DNA of 5,949 nucleotides from Alphaproteobacteria bacterium (GTDB lineage: Bacteria; Pseudomonadota; Alphaproteobacteria; Rhizobiales; Hyphomicrobiaceae), in contig VBAB01000353.1 of the NCBI GenBank assembly GCA_005888525.1, forward strand, positions 1 to 5,949, in the 5' to 3' direction. Position 1 is the first letter of the stretch. Each line of letters starts with the position of its first letter. A program made the position numbers and the translations under genes. The notes below the pieces were generated by a model that saw nothing but the letters and a program-made list of their open reading frames with translations, was not told the origin of the DNA and searched no databases. Below are positions 1 to 5,148 of this stretch, piece after piece.

Positions 1-890
1 GTCGCCGCCGCCACCAGCTTGGAGGCGCGGTTGAGCATGGTGGCGTCGATGCCGACCTCGTAGGGCAGCGCGTCGCCGCGCGTCTTGATGGCCATCACCA
101 CCTCTTCGAGCGCGGCGTTGCCGGCCCGCTCGCCGATGCCGTTGATGGTGCATTCGATCTGCCGGCAGCCGGCGCGCACGCCGGCCAGCGAGTTGGCCAC
201 CGCCATGCCGAGGTCGTTGTGGCAGTGCACGGAGAAAATCGCCTTCTCCGAGCCCGGCACCTTCTCCATCACCGTGCGGAACATCTGGTAGTATTCCTCG
301 GGCGTGGCGTAGCCGACGGTGTCGGGCAGGTTGATGGTCGTGGCGCCGGCCTTGAGCGCGGTCTCCACGCAACGGCACAGATAATCGATCTCCGTGCGGG
401 TGGCGTCCTCCGCGCTCCACTCCACGTCCGGCACCCAGTTGCGCGCGCGGGCGACCTGGAAGTGCACCATCTCCAGCACCTCCTCGGCCGACTTCATCAG
501 CTTGTGCTTGCGATGCACCGGCGAGGTGGCGATGAAGGTGTGGATGCGCGGCCGGGCAGCGTGCTTGACGGCCTCGCCGGCGCGATCGATGTCGAGCTCG
601 CCGGCACGCGACAGCCCGCACACCACCGACCGCTTGAGACGCTTGGCGATCTCGGAGACGGCGTAGAAGTCACCCTCTGATGCGATCGGAAAGCCGGCCT
701 CGATGATGTCGACGCCCATGGCGTCGAGGAAGTCGGCGACTTCCTGCTTCTCCTCGAAGGTCATGGTGGCGCCGGGGCACTGCTCGCCGTCGCGGAGCGT
801 GGTGTCGAAGATGAACACCTTGTCGGTGTTGGTGGTCTTGTGCGGCGGTTGCGCTCCCGTAGCCGGCGCCGCCTTGCTCGCGTCAGTCAT
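1..890 (-). CDS. leuA: 2-isopropylmalate synthase, N-terminal 296 residues (3' end outside window)
   Basis: LeuA condenses acetyl-CoA with 2-oxoisovalerate to 2-isopropylmalate, the committed step of leucine synthesis in the cytoplasm. The reading frame from ATG at 890 is open to the window edge. It shows the DRE-TIM metallolyase signature FDTTLRDGEQCPGATMT (residues 28-44, with Arg33 and metal ligand Asp34), HTFIATSPVHRKHKL, the metal-binding HCHND (His222, His224), and NGIGERAGN (250-258, with ligand Asn258). Full-length class I LeuA is usually about 510-520 residues, so slightly more than half is present. The missing part should hold the rest of the barrel and the C-terminal leucine-binding regulatory domain. 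The start is supported by AAGGA nine bases upstream; about 24 non-conserved residues precede the catalytic domain. The upstream DNA looks like a leucine leader (see entries at 952-1196), which would fit end-product control of this gene. Identity is very secure; homocitrate synthase or citramalate synthase are less likely given the LeuA-like spacing and sequence. Confidence 0.96.
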   Translation of the reverse strand, partial: MTDASKAAPATGAQPPHKTTNTDKVFIFDTTLRDGEQCPGATMTFEEKQEVADFLDAMGVDIIEAGFPIASEGDFYAVSEIAKRLKRSVVCGLSRAGELDIDRAGEAVKHAARPRIHTFIATSPVHRKHKLMKSAEEVLEMVHFQVARARNWVPDVEWSAEDATRTEIDYLCRCVETALKAGATTINLPDTVGYATPEEYYQMFRTVMEKVPGSEKAIFSVHCHNDLGMAVANSLAGVRAGCRQIECTINGIGERAGNAALEEVVMAIKTRGDALPYEVGIDATMLNRASKLVAAA

Positions 891-899
891 GGTCGGTGG

Positions 900-904
900 T
901 CCTT
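900..904 (-). promoter_or_regulatory. Ribosome-binding site of leuA
   Basis: On the minus strand AAGGA lies nine bases before the ATG at 890. It fixes this ATG as the start, and it sits only seven bases after a strong hairpin (912-937), so its accessibility could depend on RNA folding. Confidence 0.7.
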
Positions 905-911
905 GTCCGCA

Positions 912-937
912 GCCGGGGCGATCCTATCGCTGCCGGC
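912..937 (-). promoter_or_regulatory. Hairpin immediately upstream of the leuA SD
   Basis: The arms GCCGG/CCGGC (912-916 with 933-937) and GCGAT/ATCGC (918-922 with 926-930) are both perfect. They are separated by a small internal loop and closed by a 3-base loop. In the leuA transcript this forms a roughly 10-bp GC-rich stem ending just before the ribosome-binding site. No run of T follows it on the minus strand (next bases TGCGGACAAGG), so it is not a classical intrinsic terminator. A role in translation initiation, transcriptional pausing or Rho-linked control is inference. Confidence 0.45.
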
Positions 938-951
938 ATGAATGAATCCGT

Positions 952-1018
952 TCAGGTGGCATCTGGACCCCTGAGCGACCGTCCCGGATGTGCGCCGAGA
1001 GCGGGTTGGCTCAGGGGT
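952..1018 (-). promoter_or_regulatory. Candidate leucine attenuator: two mutually exclusive hairpins
   Basis: A perfect 10-bp inverted repeat, ACCCCTGAGC (967-976) with GCTCAGGGGT (1009-1018), brackets 32 bases and includes the stop codon of the Leu-rich mini-ORF. With a one-base bulge it can be extended through 977-980/1004-1007. The same inner segment (968-974) can instead pair with 952-959 (TCAGGTGG) as a 7-bp stem with one bulge and an 8-base loop. The two structures exclude each other. A ribosome stalled on Leu codons 28-30 (1031-1023) would cover 1009-1018 and favour the second structure. This matches the logic of amino-acid attenuators, but no T-tract terminator was found downstream, so the output step is unknown. 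Confidence 0.5.
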
Positions 1019-1112
1019 TGGTAAGGAGGAGGGTCGCCAGAAGGCCGAGCGGCGACGCTGCGGGAAACAATCCCGCCGTCGTCTCGCCAATGATGGAGCC
1101 ACTGAAGCTCAC
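1011..1112 (-). CDS. Putative Leu-rich leader peptide of leuA (33 residues)
   Basis: A GTG-started mini-ORF on the same strand as leuA ends 120 bases before it. GAGAAGG (1123-1117) lies four bases before the GTG. The product begins MSFSGSIIGETTAGLFP and ends SPLGLLATLLLTNP. Seven of 33 residues are Leu, six of them in the last twelve, with CTC-CTC-CTT as codons 28-30 followed by only three sense codons before TGA. Leader peptides with clustered codons for the end product are established in enteric leu operons (leuL), and the position upstream of leuA is exactly where one would be expected. The peptide would act in cis through ribosome stalling rather than as a protein. Against it are the GTG start, the short SD spacing and its length, somewhat longer than typical leaders. 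A chance ORF in GC-rich DNA remains possible. Confidence 0.45.
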   Translation of the reverse strand: MSFSGSIIGETTAGLFPAASPLGLLATLLLTNP

Positions 1113-1167
1113 GGGGCCTTCTCAAGGTAGCGGCGGACGCTGGGCGCCTCGCCATCAAGTGCGCCCA

Positions 1168-1196
1168 CTTAAACCGAAACGCGAGGCCGATGGCAA
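1168..1196 (-). promoter_or_regulatory. Candidate promoter for the leuA leader transcript
   Basis: On the minus strand TTGCCA (1196-1191; 5 of 6 to the sigma-70 -35 box) is followed after exactly 17 bases by TTTAAG (1173-1168; 4 of 6 to the -10 box). Transcription would begin near 1160, giving about 48 bases of leader before the mini-ORF start and about 270 before leuA. No other equally good match was found by eye between 891 and 1200. Nothing convincing was seen on the plus strand for the divergent lipoprotein gene, and 1197-1368 holds no recognised gene. Confidence 0.4.
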
Positions 1197-1368
1197 GCCA
1201 TTTCGCTGATCGAAGGCCGCTTGTCGAACCCGCGACACTCACCTCGCTCAACGTATGGCTCATCCACATCAATGTCTCGCCCGGCATTGCCTCCTGGCCC
1301 CGAACATGGCCGAATCGCCGATAGTCCGGACACGACGATTGCGACGGATGCCGATTGCAGGAGGGATC

Positions 1369-1827
1369 ATGCGCGGTTACTTGCCGGTTCTGGCCTTGGT
1401 GGTCCTTGCGGGATGTGCTTCGTCGGGGCCCACGGGGCGCGAGATCCTGACCGGTAGCATCGCACCGAGCACGTCGCGCCTGGTGATCTATCGCACCTCG
1501 GCTCTGGGTCTCGCGGTTCAGCCCGACTACATCGTCGACGGTCAAAGCGTCGGCAACAGCCAGCCGAACGGCTTCGTCGTGTGCGAGCTGCCAGCCGGCC
1601 GGCACGAGGTGGCGGTCGGCAACATGCCGATCAACATCCAGCTTTTCGGCGGCGGCAACCAGAAGGTCGAGGTGACCCTGCGCCCCGGGGCCACGACCTA
1701 TCTGTATGCCCAGCCGCAATTGGGCCTTACAATCGGTCTCGTCACCCTCTCGGAGGTGACCGAGAACCAGGGGCGCTCCGACACAGCCGGCCTGCACAAG
1801 GTCGAGAGCCGATGCGGCCAAGCCTGA
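1369..1827 (+). CDS. Small outer-membrane lipoprotein, DUF2846-like (152 residues)
   Basis: The predicted start is ATG 1369, with AGGAGGG at 1359-1365 just upstream. An in-frame ATG at 1348 is possible but would put the SD inside the coding region. Residues 1-16 form a lipoprotein signal peptide: one Arg, a hydrophobic stretch LPVLALVV, and the lipobox LAGC with Cys16 as the lipidated residue. Ala at +2 argues for sorting to the outer membrane. The mature part from about residue 37 (RLVIYRTSALGLAVQPDYI, VDGQSVGN, ELPAGRHEVAV, then LRPGATTYLYAQ) follows the DUF2846 pattern, a beta-rich domain with an x-V-D-G-x-x-V-G hairpin and an L-P-x-G-x-H strand. No enzymatic residues are evident and no function is established for the family; a cell-envelope role is inferred from the lipid anchor only. 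Two further cysteines (72 and 149, near the C-terminus) could pair. It stands alone, divergent from leuA. Confidence 0.85.
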   Translation: MRGYLPVLALVVLAGCASSGPTGREILTGSIAPSTSRLVIYRTSALGLAVQPDYIVDGQSVGNSQPNGFVVCELPAGRHEVAVGNMPINIQLFGGGNQKVEVTLRPGATTYLYAQPQLGLTIGLVTLSEVTENQGRSDTAGLHKVESRCGQA

Positions 1828-1835
1828 CCTGCTGT

Positions 1836-1853
1836 AGCCTCCACAGCCTCCAC
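1836..1853 (+). repeat. Two tandem copies of a 9-bp unit
   Basis: AGCCTCCAC occurs twice back to back directly after the lipoprotein stop codon, with a partial third copy (GAGCCTCCGC) near 1870. This is a short tandem duplication with no evident role. Confidence 0.6.
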
Positions 1854-1881
1854 TGTTGTCGTCAGCTTGAGCCTCCGCAGT

Positions 1882-1947
1882 CCTGAGCCTGTCGAAGGAC
1901 GGGCCGCGCATGCCAGCCCCCGGTTCGACAGGCGCTGGGGGCTCAGG
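1882..1947. repeat. REP-like intergenic palindrome with a 9-base interruption
   Basis: CCTGAGCCTGTCGAA (1882-1896) is complemented by TTCGACA (1924-1930) plus GGCTCAGG (1940-1947). Together they give a 15-bp stem interrupted on one side by nine bases (1931-1939). A second nested pairing, AGCCCCC (1915-1921) with GGGGGCT (1937-1943), is also possible. The core CCTGAGCCTGTCGAAGG resembles short palindromic repeats known to be dispersed in intergenic DNA of many proteobacteria. It lies between the lipoprotein and the amidase, where it might also act as a transcript-end structure; no T-tract follows. The rest of 1828-2105 holds an AT-richer patch (1990-2010) but no convincing promoter consensus. 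Confidence 0.65.
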
Positions 1948-2105
1948 CTGGCGCCGCCACCACCCGAGTTGCATCGCCCCAGAACGGTTCTTTAACCTTT
2001 ACGGTTTCATAAGTTGGCCCTGCGGAAACCGGGAAAATGCCATGTTCCACGGTTAACCGGAAGACTGTCCCGCCATGTGTAGTGCGTTAGACGGGGGTCG
2101 ACGAC

Positions 2106-3413
2106 ATGGGCTTTGGCAGGCCGAGACGCATTGCTTTGCGCTCGTTGCTACTATTGGCAGCGGCTGGCGGAGCTGTGTTTCCGCTGAGCGCTTCCGCGCA
2201 GCAGCTGGCCGCAGGGCCGGCCGCGAAGCCGGCATCCGCCCGCGTTTCCGAGACGGGCCTCAAGGGCGACCGCGCGCGCACCAGATTCATCATCGGGCTC
2301 GAGCACACCGTCCAGTTCCAGGTCTTCTCGCTCACCAACCCCAACCGTGTCTTTGTCGAGCTGCCCGACGTCATGCTGCAGCTGCCGCCCCAGCCGGGCG
2401 AGGCGGCCGTCGGCCTCGTCAGGTCGTTCCGCGGCGGCCAGTCGGCCCCCGGCAAGGCCCGCGTCGTCATCGATGTCACAGGGCCCGTGATCGTCGACAA
2501 GGCGGCCATCGAGAAGAGCAAGGACGGCAAGACGACTCAGCTCGTACTGGAGATCGTGCCGGCGGAACCAGGCGCGAGCACCAAGGCCGACGCCAAGCGG
2601 ACCACGCTGCTGGCCGGCGCCTCGGGCTTGGGCGCAGTCGGCGTGCAGCCCCCCATTCCGAGGCCCGCCGTGTCGCCGCAGGTGCGCGCGCTCGGCATGT
2701 TCAAGCCGGTCATCGTCCTCGATCCCGGACACGGCGGCGACGACACGGGCGCGCAGAAGAACGGCACGGTGGAAAAGAACGTCGTGCTGGCGTTCAGCCT
2801 CATGCTGCGCGACAAGCTCAACGCCACGGGCCGCTACAAGGTGCTGATGACCCGCGACACGGACGTGTTCGTGGAGCTGAACAAGCGCCGCGAATTCGCC
2901 GAGCACAACCTGGCTCAGCTGTTCGTGGCGGTGCACGCCGACTATGCCCAGTCGAGCGCTCGCGGCGCCACCATCTACTCGCTGCGCGAGTCGGTCGCCA
3001 ACTCGCTGCAGCGCTCCGCCAGAGGCGAGGCGAGCGATAACATCCTCTCCGACAAGGAGCTTGCCGCCGCCAAGCCCATGGATGGCGACCTCGGCGCGAT
3101 CAGGGGATTCCTCGCCGATCTCATCCGTCTCGAGGTCGAAAGAAACCGCGATCGCACCAGCGTGTTCGTCAAGTCGGTGATCGAGCACATGGGTGAGAGC
3201 ACCAACCTCAAGGACAACCCCGACCGCACCGCCGCCTTCGTTGTGATCAAGACCGCCAAGGTGCCATCGATCCTGGTCGAACTCGGCTACGTCACCAACC
3301 AGGAGGACGCCGAGCTGCTGAAATCCGAGCAGTGGCGCGAGAAGGTGTCGGCCTCCATCGTCACGGCAATCGACAACTACTTCAGCAACCAGCTCGCCCG
3401 CATGCCGATGTGA
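2106..3413 (+). CDS. amiC: Periplasmic N-acetylmuramoyl-L-alanine amidase, AMIN + Amidase_3 (435 residues)
   Basis: The enzyme cleaves the amide bond between N-acetylmuramic acid and the L-Ala of the stem peptide, as needed for daughter-cell separation. Residues 1-31 form a signal peptide ending ASA before QQ; its n-region carries an RR pair (GRPRRIALRS), so Tat export is conceivable, as known for E. coli AmiA/AmiC. Residues about 57-150 form the AMIN targeting domain (TRFIIGLEHTVQFQVFSL, NPNRVFVELP, ARVVIDVTGPV). A linker of about 50 residues follows, then the Amidase_3 zinc domain (about 201-427) with DPGHGG (His209), EKN (Glu223), VHAD (His277) and VELGYVTN (catalytic Glu392). All zinc and catalytic residues are present and the length is normal, so it should be active. 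GGGGGT seven bases upstream is a modest SD. The family is normally kept inactive until an activator opens the active site; none is encoded here. The closely following gene at 3458 is likely co-transcribed. Confidence 0.95.
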   Translation: MGFGRPRRIALRSLLLLAAAGGAVFPLSASAQQLAAGPAAKPASARVSETGLKGDRARTRFIIGLEHTVQFQVFSLTNPNRVFVELPDVMLQLPPQPGEAAVGLVRSFRGGQSAPGKARVVIDVTGPVIVDKAAIEKSKDGKTTQLVLEIVPAEPGASTKADAKRTTLLAGASGLGAVGVQPPIPRPAVSPQVRALGMFKPVIVLDPGHGGDDTGAQKNGTVEKNVVLAFSLMLRDKLNATGRYKVLMTRDTDVFVELNKRREFAEHNLAQLFVAVHADYAQSSARGATIYSLRESVANSLQRSARGEASDNILSDKELAAAKPMDGDLGAIRGFLADLIRLEVERNRDRTSVFVKSVIEHMGESTNLKDNPDRTAAFVVIKTAKVPSILVELGYVTNQEDAELLKSEQWREKVSASIVTAIDNYFSNQLARMPM

Positions 3414-3457
3414 TGGGGCTCCACGCCACACCATCACACGCTCAGGGGCAATTTCGC

Positions 3458-4741
3458 GTGAGGGACAAGTTGCGCAACGGGGACCTCCAGACATCGTCGG
3501 GCCGGTTCGGTGCGCCGCCCGAGAAGCCGGCACCGAACCTCCCATTCCGTGCTCGCGTGCTGGATGCAGCCAAGGCGTTCTTCCGCGCCGGCGCAGTCGT
3601 GCTCACGCTTGCCGGTCCGATGGCGACGACGACCAAAAGTGCTGCCCAAGCGGTCGGACAAGACGCCCTGCCCGTCAAGAGCCGACACATCGACGTATCG
3701 CGCGAGGGAGCGACACAGCTGCCGCGCAGCGAAGGCGACCAGGCGATCGTAGGCGAGTGGCCGCTCTACCGCACAGAGAGAGGTCAAGAGGCCTTCAACG
3801 ATGCCATGGCGACACTGAAGGCGACCGATGGCGCCGCACCTGCCTCGGCGTCGTTCAAGGGATGCGTCGGGTTGGAGTGCAATCTCTCGCTTCCTTCGCT
3901 CGGGGCGGACGGCTGGGTCCCATCTGGAAGGATATGGGTTTCATCCACGCAATACGTGCTCATCGTGCACAGCCCACGACTTCGCGACGGACAGTCCTAC
4001 CGTCGACGCGCCTACAGGGACATGAGGTACTTCGTACTCCACGAGTTCCACAACAGTACCCGCAATACGGACCCGTTCGACACCATCTCCTCGCACAGCG
4101 GCTCCGTGTTCGTGCCGCTTTACATGAGCAAAGAGTGGATCGACGCGAAGGGACGGCGCTTCGTGATCGTGGTGCAGGTGGCCCCATACGACGTCGTGAG
4201 CTTCCATGCGACGGACAAGGGTAGCGCCGGTCCGGGAATGGAAGTCGCAAAAAACTATACCGACGCGCTCGAGCCCCTCCAGGGACTCGCAGGCATCCTG
4301 GTCGCAACCATCCTGAAGACCGCGGCGCCGCACCTGGAGGTCGTGAACCACGGGGGCACCGAGGGCCTGCCGATGCTCACCGAGTACGAGCGCAGGCTCG
4401 AAAGGCTCCGGGCGCATCCCGGCGCACCGCTCGTCGTTCTCCCCTTTACGGCCGCTCCAGCGCAGCGCGTGGCTACGGCAACTGCCAGGCTGGAGGACTT
4501 GATAGCAAGTCGCGGTTCCTCTGCGCGCATTCCAATCGCCCAGCGCGCGATCGTGCCGCCGAGAGAGGAAATCACTGCACGCGTGCGGTCGGCTTCGCTC
4601 GCACCCGCTGCCGTGCCAACGCTCATCGGCCCCATAATGCCTGCCATACGACCAGCACCGCGGCCCGAGCCAACGCTTGTCGAGCCGATACGGCCAGCGA
4701 CAAGGCCAGCGAGTCTGCCGGGCAGCGGCACGATCAGGTGA
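3458..4741 (+). CDS. Unrecognised exported or membrane-anchored protein (427 residues)
   Basis: I do not recognise a named family. The GTG at 3458 has AGGGGC about eight bases upstream and is 44 bases past the amidase stop. An in-frame ATG at 3413 overlaps that stop (TGATG) and could be used by translational coupling, adding 15 residues. After a polar n-region, residues about 40-56 (AFFRAGAVVLTLAGPM) are hydrophobic and are followed by KSAAQA, so the rest is probably periplasmic. The core, about 130-325, looks conserved: a Cys pair (136, 141; GCVGLEC), WVSSTQYVLIVHSPRL, YFVLHEFHNSTRNTD (HEFHN at 195-199), SSHSGSVFVPLYMSKEW, RRFVIVVQVAPYDVVSFHATD and GLAGILVATILKTAAPHLEVVNHGG. Several His, Asp and Glu could bind metal or act in catalysis, but HEFHN lacks HExxH spacing. 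Residues about 340-427 are Ala/Pro/Arg-rich and end in an 18-residue repeat. Position suggests an envelope role with the amidase; that is inference. Confidence 0.75.
   Translation: MRDKLRNGDLQTSSGRFGAPPEKPAPNLPFRARVLDAAKAFFRAGAVVLTLAGPMATTTKSAAQAVGQDALPVKSRHIDVSREGATQLPRSEGDQAIVGEWPLYRTERGQEAFNDAMATLKATDGAAPASASFKGCVGLECNLSLPSLGADGWVPSGRIWVSSTQYVLIVHSPRLRDGQSYRRRAYRDMRYFVLHEFHNSTRNTDPFDTISSHSGSVFVPLYMSKEWIDAKGRRFVIVVQVAPYDVVSFHATDKGSAGPGMEVAKNYTDALEPLQGLAGILVATILKTAAPHLEVVNHGGTEGLPMLTEYERRLERLRAHPGAPLVVLPFTAAPAQRVATATARLEDLIASRGSSARIPIAQRAIVPPREEITARVRSASLAPAAVPTLIGPIMPAIRPAPRPEPTLVEPIRPATRPASLPGSGTIR
4616..4723 (+). repeat. Two diverged 54-bp tandem units encoding an 18-residue Pro/Arg repeat
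   Basis: Copies at 4616-4669 and 4670-4723 translate to PTLIGPIMPAIRPAPRPE and PTLVEPIRPATRPASLPG, identical at 11 of 18 positions. Both begin with CCAACGCT. They form the C-terminal tail of the unknown protein, suggesting an extended, basic, proline-rich segment such as a wall-spanning or peptidoglycan-contacting linker. That role is inference. Confidence 0.65.
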
Positions 4742-4828
4742 CACCGCCGAGCCAAAGAATAGATCCCGAACTGCAGACGAAGCTGTTTTTGGCTGCCCAG
4801 CCCTCCAGCCCCGTGCTGAGCTTACCTG

Positions 4829-4849
4829 CCCTCGAACTAGTTTCGAGGG
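4829..4849. repeat. Perfect hairpin, 8-bp arms
   Basis: CCCTCGAA (4829-4836) and TTCGAGGG (4842-4849) are separated by five bases. It lies 88 bases after the stop of the unknown gene. Neither strand has a T-run after it, so it is not a standard terminator. The surrounding 4742-5004 has no recognisable gene. Confidence 0.55.
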
Positions 4850-4890
4850 TCGAAGCACGCTCGGAGCCCGCAGAGTCAGCGCCTCGGCAG

Positions 4891-4913
4891 CGTCCCGTTC
4901 GAGCATCGGGACG
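4891..4913. repeat. Perfect hairpin, 7-bp arms
   Basis: CGTCCCG (4891-4897) and CGGGACG (4907-4913) enclose a nine-base loop containing TTCGAG. It is followed by AAAA on the plus strand and has no T-tract on either side. It stands between the end of the unknown gene and the minus-strand terminator. Confidence 0.5.
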
Positions 4914-4930
4914 AAAACTCCCGCACCATG

Positions 4931-4957
4931 AAAAAGGCCGGCCACTGGGGCCGGCCT
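4931..4957 (-). terminator. Rho-independent terminator for leftward transcription
   Basis: The 9-bp perfect stem AGGCCGGCC (4935-4943) / GGCCGGCCT (4949-4957) with a 5-base loop is followed on the minus strand by five T (4935-4931). The plus-strand side continues TCATCATTCT, a poor T-tract, so the better direction is leftward. It lies 47 bases beyond the stop of the 47-residue ORF at 5005-5148. It may also help stop rightward transcription from the amidase operon. Confidence 0.75.
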
Positions 4958-5004
4958 CATCATTCTGGCTGGCGGGGCTCGCACGACCCGCCGGCAAAGC
5001 CGAG

Positions 5005-5148
5005 TTAGCGCTTACTTGGCGGACGGTGACGTTGGTTATCGCGCCAGAGGAGCACCCACTTCCAGTCGGGCTCAGGTCGAAGCGTGCGGCTCGTATCGGA
5101 CACGAGCCGACTTGGGTCCACGCCACACCGGTGACAGAGGCGCTTCAT
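5005..5148 (-). CDS. Possible 47-residue basic protein with one CxxC
   Basis: ATG at 5148 is preceded by GGAG six bases upstream. The product starts MKRLCHRCGVDPSRLVSD, continues with LRPEPDWKWVLLWRDNQR and ends RHRPPSKR. It has a single CxxC (Cys5, Cys8), a Trp-rich centre and a very basic tail. No second Cys pair is present, so a complete zinc ribbon would need dimerisation. I do not recognise a family. The frame stays open upstream to 5250, but the sequence there is low-quality Arg/Ala/Gly-rich text and the SD favours 5148. The intrinsic terminator just downstream on the same strand supports real leftward transcription here. No clear promoter was seen. The terminator could equally end an untranslated RNA, so coding status is uncertain. 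Confidence 0.4.
   Translation of the reverse strand: MKRLCHRCGVDPSRLVSDTSRTLRPEPDWKWVLLWRDNQRHRPPSKR

Noticed and set aside
1023..1032. Strong SD-like AAGGAGGAGG on the plus strand
   Set aside because: No start codon follows at a usable distance; it is simply the complement of the consecutive Leu codons CTC-CTC-CTT of the minus-strand leader ORF.
952..1974. 340-codon open frame on the minus strand opposite the lipoprotein
   Set aside because: It runs antisense through a clear lipoprotein gene and through intergenic palindromes, shows no domain, and has Arg/Ala/Gly/Pro-rich composition typical of GC-rich shadow frames.
3332..3457. Earlier ATG (3332) as start of the unknown gene
   Set aside because: It would overlap the amidase coding region by 82 bases with no SD. 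GTG 3458, or the TGATG overlap at 3413, is more reasonable.
2151..3545. 464-codon open frame on the minus strand opposite the amidase
   Set aside because: The plus strand encodes a complete, motif-intact amidase across the same DNA; the antisense product has no recognisable domain.
4040..4054. HEFHN read as a zinc metalloprotease HExxH motif
   Set aside because: The spacing is HExH, one residue short, and no matching downstream zincin ligand pattern is seen.
3941..4984. 347-codon open frame on the minus strand opposite the unknown protein
   Set aside because: It covers the intrinsic terminator stem and several intergenic hairpins and lacks protein-like hydrophobic patterning, whereas the plus frame shows a signal segment and a structured core.
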